Made by a program: the position numbers and the translations under genes
The notes under the pieces: model-generated
What the model saw: only the letters and a program-made list of their open reading frames with translations
Databases searched by the model: none
What the model was told of the DNA's origin: nothing
From: Geodermatophilus marinus
Lineage (GTDB): Bacteria > Actinomycetota > Actinomycetes > Mycobacteriales > Geodermatophilaceae
Assembly (NCBI RefSeq): GCF_003428645.1
Contig: NZ_QVQH01000015.1
Span: 1 to 64,000 of the forward strand
Direction: 5' to 3'
DNA length: 64,000 nt
Shown: one piece after another, positions 49,468-57,748 of the stretch
Layout of the letters: the number at the start of each line of letters is the position of its first letter
Numbering within the stretch: position 1 is the stretch's first letter

Positions 49468-49478
49468 GTCACCGCCGC
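49389..49478 (-). repeat. Six 15-bp units, each with an in-frame start codon
   Basis: Units at 49389, 49404, 49419 (identical), 49434, 49449 and 49464 span the junction of two glycosyltransferase genes. Read on the minus strand each unit places GTG or ATG in frame (49467, 49452, 49437, 49422, 49407, 49392), followed by Gly-rich codons. Confidence 0.85.
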
Positions 49479-50672
49479 GACCGCCGGCAGCCCGCACACC
49501 CGCGCGTAGACCCCGGCGACCCGCCCGGCGAGCGCGGGCCACGCGTACGCCGCGGCCTGCTCCCGCGCCCCGGCCGCCAGCCGCGCCCGCAGCTGCGGGT
49601 CGCCCGCCAGCCGGTCGAGCGCGGCGGCCAGGGCGGCGACGTCCCCGGGCGGCACCAGCAGCCCCGTCTCACCGTCCCGCACCACCTCGGGGATGCCGCC
49701 CACCGCGCTGGCCACCACCGGCAGCCCGGCGGCCATCGCCTCGGTGAGCACCGAGCCCATCTCCTCGTACGCCGACGGCAGCGCCAGCACGTCGAGCGCG
49801 GCCAGCACCCCCGGTACCCGTTCGTGCGGCACGAAGCCGGCCAGGGTGACGCGGCCGGACGCCGGGCTGTCCCGGACCGCCCGGCGGACCAGGCCGGCGT
49901 CCGGCCCGTCCCCGACCACGACCAGGGCGGCGGGGGCGCGCATGCGCCCGAAAGCCGCCACGAGCAGGTCGGCCCGCTTCTGCGGCGCCAGCCGCCCCAC
50001 GTAGCCGATCCGCGGCCGGCCCACCGCAGGGAACGGGTCGGCGCCGACGCCGGTGAACAGCTCCGGTTCGAAGCCCGACGGGATCGTCGACACCCGCTCG
50101 GCGGGCACCCCGTCGGCCACCAGCGCCGCCGCGGCCCGCGCGGTGAGGACGACGACCGCGTCGGCGCGCCGCAGCGCCGAGCGCTCGACCAGGCCGCCCA
50201 GCCGGCGCAGCAGCCGGGCCCGCGGGGAGCCGCCGGTGAGCGTGTGCCCCACGCTGCAGTGCACCGTCACCACGAGCGGGCAGCGGTGCCGCCGCGCGGC
50301 GAGGCGGGCCAGGGGGAGGGTCGCGAGGTCCTCGCCCTGGTGGGCGTGCACCACGTCCACCGGCCGGGGCGGCCGGCGCAGCGCGACCGGCAGCGCGGCC
50401 AGCGCCCACAGCTGGCGCAGCCGGCGCACCGGCACCCCGGTGCGGTGCACGGTGGCGGCCCGCCCGAGGCGGTCGGTCCCGCGCGGCGCCGCGAGCCGCG
50501 AGGTCACCACCGTCTGGGTGTGGCCGGCGGCGTCCAGGCACCGGGTGAGCGAGGCCGTGTGGTTCTGCATGCCACCGATCGGGTCGAAGCGCGCCGCCCG
50601 CCCGTCGAGGTCCCCCGGCCCGGACGGCGGCTCGAAGACGCTGCACAGTCGCAGCACGTTGAGGGGGCGCAT
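49464..50672 (-). CDS. Glycosyltransferase family 4
   Basis: This is a 402-residue GT-B enzyme. The N-terminal acceptor domain shows FDPIGGMQNHTASLTRCLDAAG and DVVHAHQGEDL. The donor domain has IGYVGRLAPQKRADLLVAAF and the EX7E-type SAYEEMGSVLTEAMAAGLPVV. ATG 50672 follows GGGAGG. It is the first gene of a two-gene minus-strand operon with the fused glycosyltransferase, and is divergent from two further glycosyltransferase genes. Confidence 0.9.
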   Translation of the reverse strand: MRPLNVLRLCSVFEPPSGPGDLDGRAARFDPIGGMQNHTASLTRCLDAAGHTQTVVTSRLAAPRGTDRLGRAATVHRTGVPVRRLRQLWALAALPVALRRPPRPVDVVHAHQGEDLATLPLARLAARRHRCPLVVTVHCSVGHTLTGGSPRARLLRRLGGLVERSALRRADAVVVLTARAAAALVADGVPAERVSTIPSGFEPELFTGVGADPFPAVGRPRIGYVGRLAPQKRADLLVAAFGRMRAPAALVVVGDGPDAGLVRRAVRDSPASGRVTLAGFVPHERVPGVLAALDVLALPSAYEEMGSVLTEAMAAGLPVVASAVGGIPEVVRDGETGLLVPPGDVAALAAALDRLAGDPQLRARLAAGAREQAAAYAWPALAGRVAGVYARVCGLPAVAAVT

Positions 50673-50765
50673 CGGACCTCCCAGGGGCTGGTGGCTGCCG
50701 GGAGCGGGCAGGAACCGCAGTGAACCAGAGTTACGGGACGGCGGCGGGCGGGAAGGACCCGGCAG

Positions 50766-51848
50766 GTGCACGGCCCGCTCGCCGACCCCGCCACCCGCCG
50801 GGTGGCCCTCGTCCGGCTGCGCGTCGGCCTCGGCGACCTGCTCTGCTCGGCGCCCGCGCTGCACCGGCTCCGGGCCGCCCGGCCGGACCTCACCGTCACC
50901 CTGGTGACCTGGCCGGAGACGGCGCCGGTGGTCGAGCGGCTCGGCGGCGTCGACGAGCTGCTGCCCTTCCCCGGCGCCGAGGGCATCCCCGAGCGGGCAC
51001 CGGACCCCGCCGGCTGGGCCCCGTTCGTGGCCGCCGCCCGCGACCGCCGCTTCGACCTGGCCCTGCAGGTCTACGGCGACCGCCCGGCGGCCAACCGGGT
51101 GACCGCCGCCCTCGGCGCCCGGCTCACCGGCGGCTTCGCCCCCACCGGCTGGGGTCCGCCGCCGGGCACGGGGCCGCTGCACCTGCGCTACCCGGTGCAC
51201 CTGCACGAGGCCGAGCGGCACGTGCGGCTGCTCGAGCACCTCGGGCTGCCACGGCGCGAAGGCCGGCCCGCGGCCGGTCCCCCGGAACTGGCCTTCCCGC
51301 TGAGCCCGGCCGACGAGGCCGGGCACCGGGCCACCCTCGCCGCGCACGGCCTGGTGCCGGGTGGCTACGCCGTCCTGCACCCGGGCGCCTCCTCGCCGAC
51401 CCGTCGCTGGCCGGCCGGGCGCTACGCCGAGGTCGGGGACGCGCTGGCCGCCGAGGGGCTGGCCGTGGTCGTCACCGGCGTGCCCGCCGAGCGGGAGGTC
51501 ACCGCCGCGGTCGTCGCGGCCATGCGCGCGCCGGCCGTCGACCTCACCGGTGCCACCGGCCTCGGCGGGCTGGCGGCGCTGCTGCGCGACAGCGCGTTGC
51601 TCGTCGGGAACGACACCGGCTCGGCGCACCTGGCGGCCGCCGTCGGGGCCCGCAGCGTCACGGTGTTCCTGCCCGGCGACCCCGTCCGCTGGGCCCACGC
51701 GGGGCCCCGGCACCGGGCGGTGGTCGCTGACGTGCCCTGCGCGCCGTGCCCGCACCTCGAGTGCCCGATCGACTTCCGCTGCGCGGCCTCGGTGCGGCCC
51801 CGCGACGTGCTGGCCGCCGCCCGGGCCGTGGTCGGGGCACCCGCGTGA
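50766..51848 (+). CDS. Glycosyltransferase family 9 (heptosyltransferase-like)
   Basis: This 360-residue GT9 protein has ALVRLRVGLGDLLCSAPAL at the N terminus, YAVLHPGASSPTRRWPAGRYAEV for the donor site and VGNDTGSAHLAAAVGA near the C terminus. In Gram-negatives this family adds heptose to LPS. In actinobacteria it is found in glycan clusters of unknown product. GTG 50766 is the first in-frame start after an in-frame gap, and the gene overlaps the next by four bases. Confidence 0.9.
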   Translation: MHGPLADPATRRVALVRLRVGLGDLLCSAPALHRLRAARPDLTVTLVTWPETAPVVERLGGVDELLPFPGAEGIPERAPDPAGWAPFVAAARDRRFDLALQVYGDRPAANRVTAALGARLTGGFAPTGWGPPPGTGPLHLRYPVHLHEAERHVRLLEHLGLPRREGRPAAGPPELAFPLSPADEAGHRATLAAHGLVPGGYAVLHPGASSPTRRWPAGRYAEVGDALAAEGLAVVVTGVPAEREVTAAVVAAMRAPAVDLTGATGLGGLAALLRDSALLVGNDTGSAHLAAAVGARSVTVFLPGDPVRWAHAGPRHRAVVADVPCAPCPHLECPIDFRCAASVRPRDVLAAARAVVGAPA

Positions 51849-52888
51849 GCGGGCGGGTCTCCCTCGTCTGCGACTCCGACGCCTGGGGCGGCGCCGAGGT
51901 CTACCTCACCCACCTGCTGCGGCGGGCCGCCGGGCTGGGCTGGACGGCGTCCCTGGTGGTCGCCGAACCCGTGGCCGCCGGCTTCGAGCGGGTCGTCCCC
52001 GCGGAGCGGACGGCGGTGGTGCCCCTCTCCCGGCACCGCGGCTCCGCGCCCGCCACCCGGGCGGCCCTGGCCGGGCAGCGGCCCGACGTCGTCCTCGTCA
52101 ACCTCGTCGACCCCGGCTCCAACGCCGCGGCCGCCGCCGCCGCGCTCACCGTCGCCCCCACCGTCGGGGTGCTGCACCTGGCCGGCGACACCGGGGAGGG
52201 CGAGCGGGGCCGGTACCTGGCCGGCGTGTACGGCGCCATGGCCGCGGTCCTCACGCCCGCCGCGGGGGCCCGCGCCCAGCTGCGGGCCGACTACGGGGTG
52301 GACCGGGTGCACGTCGTGCCCAACGGCGTCGACGTCCCGGCCGACCCCGCGGGGCCGGCCGGGCACCCGGTGCCGCGGATCGGCGCGCTCGGCCGGCTCA
52401 CCGCGCAGAAGGGCGTCGACGTCCTCCTCGACGCCGTGGGGCGGCTGGTGGGGGAGGGGACCGCCCTCGAGGTCGTCGTCGGCGGCGCGGGCCGCGACGG
52501 CGACCGGCTGCGGTCCGCGGCCCGCGGTCTGCCGGTCGCCTTCACCGGCTTCGTCACCGACGTCCGCGGCTTCCTCGCCGACCTGGACCTGTTCTGCCTG
52601 CCCTCGCGGCGGGAGGCCCTGCCGCTGGTGCTCCTCGAGGCGATGGCCGAGGGGCTGCCGTGCGTGGCGGCCGACGTGGGGGACGTCGCCGTCGCGGTGG
52701 GGCCGGACGCCGTCGTCGTCCCGCCGGGGGACCCCCGCGCCCTGGCCGCCGCCCTGCGCGACCTGCTCGCCGACCCGGCGGGCCGGGCCGGGCTGGGCCG
52801 GCGGGCCCGGCGCCGGGCGGAGACGTGCTCCGACGCGGCGGTCATGGCCGCGCGGACGTTCGCGCACCTGGCCGCGGCGCGCCGCTGA
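51845..52888 (+). CDS. Glycosyltransferase family 4
   Basis: This is a 347-residue GT4 enzyme. VCDSDAWGGAEVYLTHLLRR opens the acceptor domain; IGALGRLTAQKGVDVLLDAV and LPSRREALPLVLLEAMAEGLP (EX7E) form the donor domain. It is coupled by GTGA to the GT9 gene. Together the four glycosyltransferases likely build a cell-surface polysaccharide or glycolipid. No polymerase or flippase is visible nearby. Confidence 0.9.
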   Translation: MSGRVSLVCDSDAWGGAEVYLTHLLRRAAGLGWTASLVVAEPVAAGFERVVPAERTAVVPLSRHRGSAPATRAALAGQRPDVVLVNLVDPGSNAAAAAAALTVAPTVGVLHLAGDTGEGERGRYLAGVYGAMAAVLTPAAGARAQLRADYGVDRVHVVPNGVDVPADPAGPAGHPVPRIGALGRLTAQKGVDVLLDAVGRLVGEGTALEVVVGGAGRDGDRLRSAARGLPVAFTGFVTDVRGFLADLDLFCLPSRREALPLVLLEAMAEGLPCVAADVGDVAVAVGPDAVVVPPGDPRALAAALRDLLADPAGRAGLGRRARRRAETCSDAAVMAARTFAHLAAARR

Positions 52889-52900
52889 ACAGCCGCGCGA

Positions 52901-52936
52901 ACCGCCGCGTGGGCCGCCGCGTGGACCGCCGCGTGT
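52901..52936. repeat. Three 12-bp tandem units in the gap before the aldehyde dehydrogenase gene
   Basis: CCGCCGCGTGG-type units repeat three times with two substitutions just after the glycosyltransferase stop. The rest of the 149-base gap shows no other feature apart from the ribosome site of the next gene. Confidence 0.6.
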
Positions 52937-53037
52937 GCCGGGCACGGCGGTGGGGCACCGCAGGGGCGCGCGGACACGGGCAGGAGCTGGATGCTGTCCC
53001 CACCCACGACCACCGCGCAGCGACCCGGGAGGACCCC

Positions 53038-54459
53038 ATGGCCATCGCCACCGTGAACCCCGCCACCGGCGAGACCCTGCAGACCTTCGACGAGCTCTCC
53101 GAGGAGGCCGTCGAGGAGCGCATCGCCCGGGCCGCGGCCGCCTTCGCGACCTACCGGCTGACCTCGCCGCAGGAGCGGGCCGGCTGGCTGCGCTCGGCCG
53201 CCGACGTCCTCGACGCCGATGCCAAGGCCGTCGCCGAGCTGATGACGACCGAGATGGGCAAGGCGCTGGCCGCCGCCGAGGCCGAGGTGGCCAAGTGCGC
53301 CAAGGCGCTGCGCTACTACGCCGAGCACGGCGAGCGGATGCTCGAGCCGCAGCGCGCCGACGCCGAGGCGGTGGGCGCGACCGAGGCCTACCTCGTGCAC
53401 CAGCCCCTCGGCGTCGTCCTCGCGGTCATGCCGTGGAACTTCCCGCTCTGGCAGGCCATGCGCTTCGCCGCGCCGGCCCTCATGGCCGGCAACGTCGGGC
53501 TGCTCAAGCACGCCAGCAACGTCCCGCAGACCGCCCTCTACCTCGAGGAGCTCTTCCGCAAGGCCGGCTTCCCGGACGACGTCTTCCAGACCCTGCTCAT
53601 CGGGTCCTCGGCCGTCGAGCGGGTCGTCCGCGACGACCGGGTGGTGGCCGCCACCCTCACCGGGAGCAACGCGGCCGGCCAGGCGGTCGCCCGGGTCGCC
53701 GGGGACGTCATCAAGAAGACCGTGCTCGAGCTCGGCGGCAGCGACCCGTTCATCGTCATGCCGTCGGCCGACCTGGACAAGGCGGCCGAGGTCGCCGTCA
53801 CCGCGCGCTGCCAGAACAACGGGCAGAGCTGCATCGCCGCCAAGCGGTTCCTCGTGCACGCCGACGTCGCCGAGGAGTTCACCCGGCTCTTCGCCGACAA
53901 GCTCGCCGCCCTCACCGTCGGCGACCCCATGGAGCGGGGCACCCAGGTGGGCCCGCTGGCCACCGAGTCCGGCCGCGACGACGTCGAGCGCTACGTGCAG
54001 GACGCCGTCGACAAGGGCGCCACCGTGGTCACCGGCGGCACGCGGGTCGACCGGCCGGGCTGGTTCTACGCGCCGACCCTGGTCACCGGTGTGACCCCCG
54101 ACATGGACCTGTACTCCGAGGAGGTGTTCGGCCCGGTGGCGGCGCTGTTCACCGTCGCCGACCTCGACGAGGCGCTGCGCATCGCCAACGACCACGTCTA
54201 CGGACTGGGCGCCAACCTGTGGAGCGAGGACGAGGACGAGCGGGCCCGCTTCATCCGGGACGTGCAGTCCGGCATGGCCTTCGTCAACGGGATGGTCACC
54301 AGCTACCCGGAGCTGCCTTTCGGCGGGGTGAAGCAGAGCGGCTACGGCCGCGAGCTGACCGAGCTCGGCATGTTCGAGTTCACCAACGCCAAGACCGTGT
54401 GGATCGGCCCGTCGAGCAGCCGGCAGGCCGAGGGCGACACCAGCACGGCCAGCGAGTGA
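53038..54459 (+). CDS. Aldehyde dehydrogenase, succinate-semialdehyde dehydrogenase-like
   Basis: This is a 473-residue ALDH. VMPWNFPLWQAMRFAAPALMAGN, the glutamate in LELGGSDPFIVM and the catalytic cysteine in NNGQSCIAAKRF are intact, and the C-terminal PFGGVKQSGYGRE is typical of the GabD/SSADH group. The coenzyme site reads TLTGSNAAGQAVA. ATG 53038 follows GGGAGGACCCC. It is probably co-transcribed with the downstream oxidoreductase. The exact aldehyde cannot be assigned. Confidence 0.9.
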   Translation: MAIATVNPATGETLQTFDELSEEAVEERIARAAAAFATYRLTSPQERAGWLRSAADVLDADAKAVAELMTTEMGKALAAAEAEVAKCAKALRYYAEHGERMLEPQRADAEAVGATEAYLVHQPLGVVLAVMPWNFPLWQAMRFAAPALMAGNVGLLKHASNVPQTALYLEELFRKAGFPDDVFQTLLIGSSAVERVVRDDRVVAATLTGSNAAGQAVARVAGDVIKKTVLELGGSDPFIVMPSADLDKAAEVAVTARCQNNGQSCIAAKRFLVHADVAEEFTRLFADKLAALTVGDPMERGTQVGPLATESGRDDVERYVQDAVDKGATVVTGGTRVDRPGWFYAPTLVTGVTPDMDLYSEEVFGPVAALFTVADLDEALRIANDHVYGLGANLWSEDEDERARFIRDVQSGMAFVNGMVTSYPELPFGGVKQSGYGRELTELGMFEFTNAKTVWIGPSSSRQAEGDTSTASE

Positions 54460-54509
54460 CCGGTCCGGCGGGAGGAGGCGGTCCGGACGGGTCCGGTGTA
54501 ACGACGTCC

Positions 54510-55445
54510 GTGCGGGCGGTCCGCTACGGCGGGCCGGAGGTCCTGACCCTCGCCGAGGAGCCGGTGCCCGAGCCCGGCCCCGGCGAGGCACGGGTGCGGG
54601 TCCGGGCGGCCGGGGTGAACCCGGCCGACTGGAAGACCTACAGCGGCGCCTTCGGCACCGATCCGGCCCGCCTGCCGCTGCGGCTGGGCTTCGAGGCCGC
54701 CGGCGTGGTCACCGCGGTGGGGGAGGGCGCCGCGGGGCCGGCCGGCCCGCTCGCGGTCGGCGACGAGGTCATCGGTTTCCGGCTCTCCGGCGCCTACGCC
54801 TCCGACGTCGTCGCCCCCGGGTCGGCGTTCGTCCCGAAGCCGGCCGGGCTCTCCTTCGAGGCGGCCGGCGGCCTCATGCTCGCCGGCGCCACCGCGGTGC
54901 ACGCGCTCACCGCCACCGGCGTCGGGGAGGGCGACACGGTGCTGGTGCACGGCGCGTCCGGCGGGGTGGGGCAGATGGTGGTCCAGCTCGCCCGGGCCCG
55001 CGGCGCGCGGGTGGTCGGCACCGCGGGGGAGGCGAGCGCGGACGTCGTCCGGCGGCTCGGCGGCGAGCCGGTCCGCTACGGCGCGGGGCTGGCCGACCGG
55101 GTGCGCGACCTCGCGCCCGGCGGCGTCGACGCCGCGGTCGACACCGTCGGCGCCGACGAGGCGGTCGACGTCTCGCTCGCCCTGGTGCCCGACCGCGGCC
55201 GCATCGCCACGATCGCCGCCTTCGAGCGGGGCGCCGCGGAGGGGATCCGGGTGCTCGGCGGCGGCCCCGGTGCCGACCCCGGCACCGAGCTGCGCGACGC
55301 GGCCCGCCCCGAACTCGCCCGGCTGGCCGGCGAGGGCCGGCTGGTCGTGGCGGTGGCCGCCACCTTCTCGCTCGCCGAGGCCGCCGAGGCGCACCGGCTG
55401 GGCATGCAGGGCCATACCCACGGCAAGATCGTGCTCGTGCCCTAG
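54510..55445 (+). CDS. NADP-dependent quinone oxidoreductase-like MDR protein
   Basis: This 311-residue zinc-free medium-chain reductase has a family opening VRAVRYGGPEVLTLAEEPVPEP, GVNPADWKTYSG, and the NADPH motif VLVHGASGGVGQMVVQLA. GTG 54510 puts the N terminus where relatives begin. GTG 54456, overlapping the ALDH stop by four bases, is the alternative and would add 18 residues. It is likely a quinone or enone reductase. Confidence 0.84.
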   Translation: MRAVRYGGPEVLTLAEEPVPEPGPGEARVRVRAAGVNPADWKTYSGAFGTDPARLPLRLGFEAAGVVTAVGEGAAGPAGPLAVGDEVIGFRLSGAYASDVVAPGSAFVPKPAGLSFEAAGGLMLAGATAVHALTATGVGEGDTVLVHGASGGVGQMVVQLARARGARVVGTAGEASADVVRRLGGEPVRYGAGLADRVRDLAPGGVDAAVDTVGADEAVDVSLALVPDRGRIATIAAFERGAAEGIRVLGGGPGADPGTELRDAARPELARLAGEGRLVVAVAATFSLAEAAEAHRLGMQGHTHGKIVLVP

Positions 55446-55456
55446 GCCGGGGGCGC

Positions 55457-56308
55457 TCAGACCTCCTCGACGGGGAAGGTCCGGGACGGGGTCACGACCT
55501 CCTCCTGCGCCTCCACCAGCAGGATCTCCCGCGACCCGGCGTCCTCGGTGGCCTTGAGCAGGCCGTACACCGAGGCCGCCGCCCGCTCCAGCGCGGTGCC
55601 GGCGTCGCGGGTGTCCAGCCAGTGCGCCAGGAAGAGCGCGGCGATCGCGTCGCCGGCGCCGTTGACCGAGACCCCCAGCCGCGGGGTCCGCACGCGGTGG
55701 TGCCGCCCGCCCTCGCTGGCCAGCAGGTCGACGGCGCCGTCCGGGGTGTCGTCGGTGACCAGCGAGGTGGTCAGCACGACGCGCGGGCCGAGCGCCTGGA
55801 CGGCGGCCACCGCGTCGCGCACCGACGCCAGCGACCGGGTCTCCGCGCCGGCGAGCAGGTCGAGCTCGAAGTGGTTGGGGGTGACCACGTCGGCGGCGGG
55901 GACGGCGACCTCCCGCATGAACTCCGGGATCCCGGGCCGCACGAACACCCCCCGGCCGACGTCGCCGGTGACCGGGTCGCAGCAGTAGACCGCGGCGGGG
56001 TTGGCCTCCTGCACCCGCCGGACCGTGCCGACGACGGCGTGCCCGATGTCGGCCGAGCCGAGGTACCCCGACAGCACCGCGTCGGCGCCGCCCAGCACCC
56101 CGCGCTCGGCGATGCCGTCGACCACCTCCTCGATGGCGGGGCCGTCGAAGACCCGCCCGCGCCAGGCGCCGTAACCGGTGTGGTTGGAGAACTGCACGGT
56201 GTGCACCGGCCACACCTCGATGCCGAGGCGCTGCAGGGGGAAGACGGCCGAGGAGTTGCCGACGTGACCGTAGGCGACGTGCGACTGGACGGAGAGGACG
56301 GCGACCAT
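55457..56308 (-). CDS. pdxY: Pyridoxal kinase
   Basis: This 283-residue PfkB/ribokinase-fold kinase phosphorylates pyridoxal in B6 salvage. VLSVQSHVAYGHVGNSSAVFPLQRLG at the N terminus is diagnostic for PdxY/PdxK. YCCDPVTGD, TPNHFELDLLAG and the anion-hole/catalytic GVSVNGAGDAIAALF follow, with Asp in GAGD as the base. It is convergent with the oxidoreductase gene, with only 11 bases between stops. Confidence 0.93.
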   Translation of the reverse strand: MVAVLSVQSHVAYGHVGNSSAVFPLQRLGIEVWPVHTVQFSNHTGYGAWRGRVFDGPAIEEVVDGIAERGVLGGADAVLSGYLGSADIGHAVVGTVRRVQEANPAAVYCCDPVTGDVGRGVFVRPGIPEFMREVAVPAADVVTPNHFELDLLAGAETRSLASVRDAVAAVQALGPRVVLTTSLVTDDTPDGAVDLLASEGGRHHRVRTPRLGVSVNGAGDAIAALFLAHWLDTRDAGTALERAAASVYGLLKATEDAGSREILLVEAQEEVVTPSRTFPVEEV

Positions 56309-56360
56309 GCGCAGAACGGTCGCACAGCGGCCACACGCTCTTCGAAGGCCCTCCGCCCGA

Positions 56361-57476
56361 CTACTGGCCCCCGCGCTGCGCCTCGTCCACGAGCCAGGCG
56401 CGCACCTCGGGGCTGGACCGGATGCTCCACGTGCCGTCCGCGCTCCGCCGGGCGGTCACCGAGGCGCCCCCGACGTCGCTGAAGGCCACCGCGACGCGGT
56501 AGGTGTGCACGGTGCTCGACGCGTCGGTCAGGACGTAGCACATCCTGACGCCCATCGCGGGATCGCTGAGCTCGTGTCCGGGGTCGCCCAGCACCTGGCA
56601 CGGTGCAGTCGGACGGAATCCGTAGTCCTCGAGGAAGGCTTCGACCGCATCCCCGGACGACTCCGTCGCGGGGAGATCCGCAGCCGCACCCGTCGGAGCG
56701 GGTGGCTCTCCGAAGACACGGATGTCGGTGAACAGCCAGGTCCCCACGGCTCCGGCCAGCGGGAAGGCGGTGGCGACCACGGTGGCCGTCGCGGCCACCG
56801 CCGCGGCAGCCTTCGAGGAGACCGTGGCGAGAGCGGAGGGGCCGCGAGTCGGTGGGGATCCCCTGATCACATCCAGCACCTTCTGCAGCGCCTTCCCGAG
56901 GCCTGCCACCCAGGCCCACAGGGCGAGCAGCACCGTGAGGGTCTTGGTGCGTTCGGTGGCGGCCTTCTGGTGCGCCTCGGCGTAGGCGACGAGTCGGTCC
57001 AGGAGGCCGCGGGGGCGGTTGACCGCATCCGTCTCCTGGACGACTGCTCCGCCCAGCGCGATGTCGTACAGGGCCCGGTGGTCGCGGTCGAACGCGCTGG
57101 TGAGCAGCCCCAAGCCGGCCAAGCCGAGGAGGAGGTAGCCGGGCCCGGACCGGGCGAACGCCCACCAGGCCGACCTGTTGCCGCCCGGCCGCACCACCCG
57201 GAGCCCGAGGAGCGCCTTGCCGAGCGTCTGCCCGGTCCACCAGGTCAGGGTTCCGTGGTAGAGGACGAAGACGCCGAGCGGCAGTATCGGCGGGAAGGGC
57301 TGACCGACCGCGGCCACTGCCGCGACCACGACCAGCAGGTCGATCGACCCGGCGGCGACACGGGCTGGCAGGCGGGCCGGTGCGAGTTCCTCGGGAGGAG
57401 GTCGTCCCGAGCTGGGCGCCTGCATGCCCGACGACGGCTCGGACCCGCGGTTCCCGGTCGACTCGTCGTCCACCAC
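56361..57476 (-). CDS. RDD-family membrane protein with a C-terminal extracytoplasmic domain
   Basis: This is a 371-residue protein. A polar N terminus is followed by an RDD domain (about 35-145) with AGSIDLLVVVAAV and WWTGQTLGKALLGLRVVR. A further membrane helix (about 225-245) leads to a C-terminal domain of roughly 120 residues with two cysteines. RDD proteins have been linked to ion or metabolite transport. Local base composition is slightly less GC-rich than its neighbours. GTG 57476 is the first usable start. Confidence 0.8.
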   Translation of the reverse strand: MVDDESTGNRGSEPSSGMQAPSSGRPPPEELAPARLPARVAAGSIDLLVVVAAVAAVGQPFPPILPLGVFVLYHGTLTWWTGQTLGKALLGLRVVRPGGNRSAWWAFARSGPGYLLLGLAGLGLLTSAFDRDHRALYDIALGGAVVQETDAVNRPRGLLDRLVAYAEAHQKAATERTKTLTVLLALWAWVAGLGKALQKVLDVIRGSPPTRGPSALATVSSKAAAAVAATATVVATAFPLAGAVGTWLFTDIRVFGEPPAPTGAAADLPATESSGDAVEAFLEDYGFRPTAPCQVLGDPGHELSDPAMGVRMCYVLTDASSTVHTYRVAVAFSDVGGASVTARRSADGTWSIRSSPEVRAWLVDEAQRGGQ

Positions 57477-57748
57477 GAACCCCCTGACCGACGAGCCGCG
57501 GGTTCGGCACGAAGCCCGAGGGTCGTCGTACGCGAGAGCTGTCGAGCCGCTCCCGTGTGGACCTGTCGCCCTCCTCGATGTGCTCTCTTCGACGCCGACA
57601 CCGAGGGGCGGCCTCCGGATGTCCTCGTGGATGGGCCCGGCGTCGCCATCGCTCGTCAGCGACCTCGTCGATGCGGCCCAGCGGGCCGTGGCCGGCAGCC
57701 GGCCGGGGCACCGGCGACCGCCGGGAGCGGCCGGGCAGGATGGGTGGC
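57477..57748. other. 272-base divergent intergenic region
   Basis: This gap separates the RDD gene from the ligase gene and should carry both promoters. No convincing -35/-10 pair, palindrome or repeat was found. Open frames crossing it lack ribosome sites and family motifs. Confidence 0.5.

Noticed and set aside
52901-52936. 12-bp tandem repeat as a CRISPR-like or origin-like iteron array
   Set aside because: Only three short units without spacers, initiator gene or AT-rich region; simple slippage is enough.
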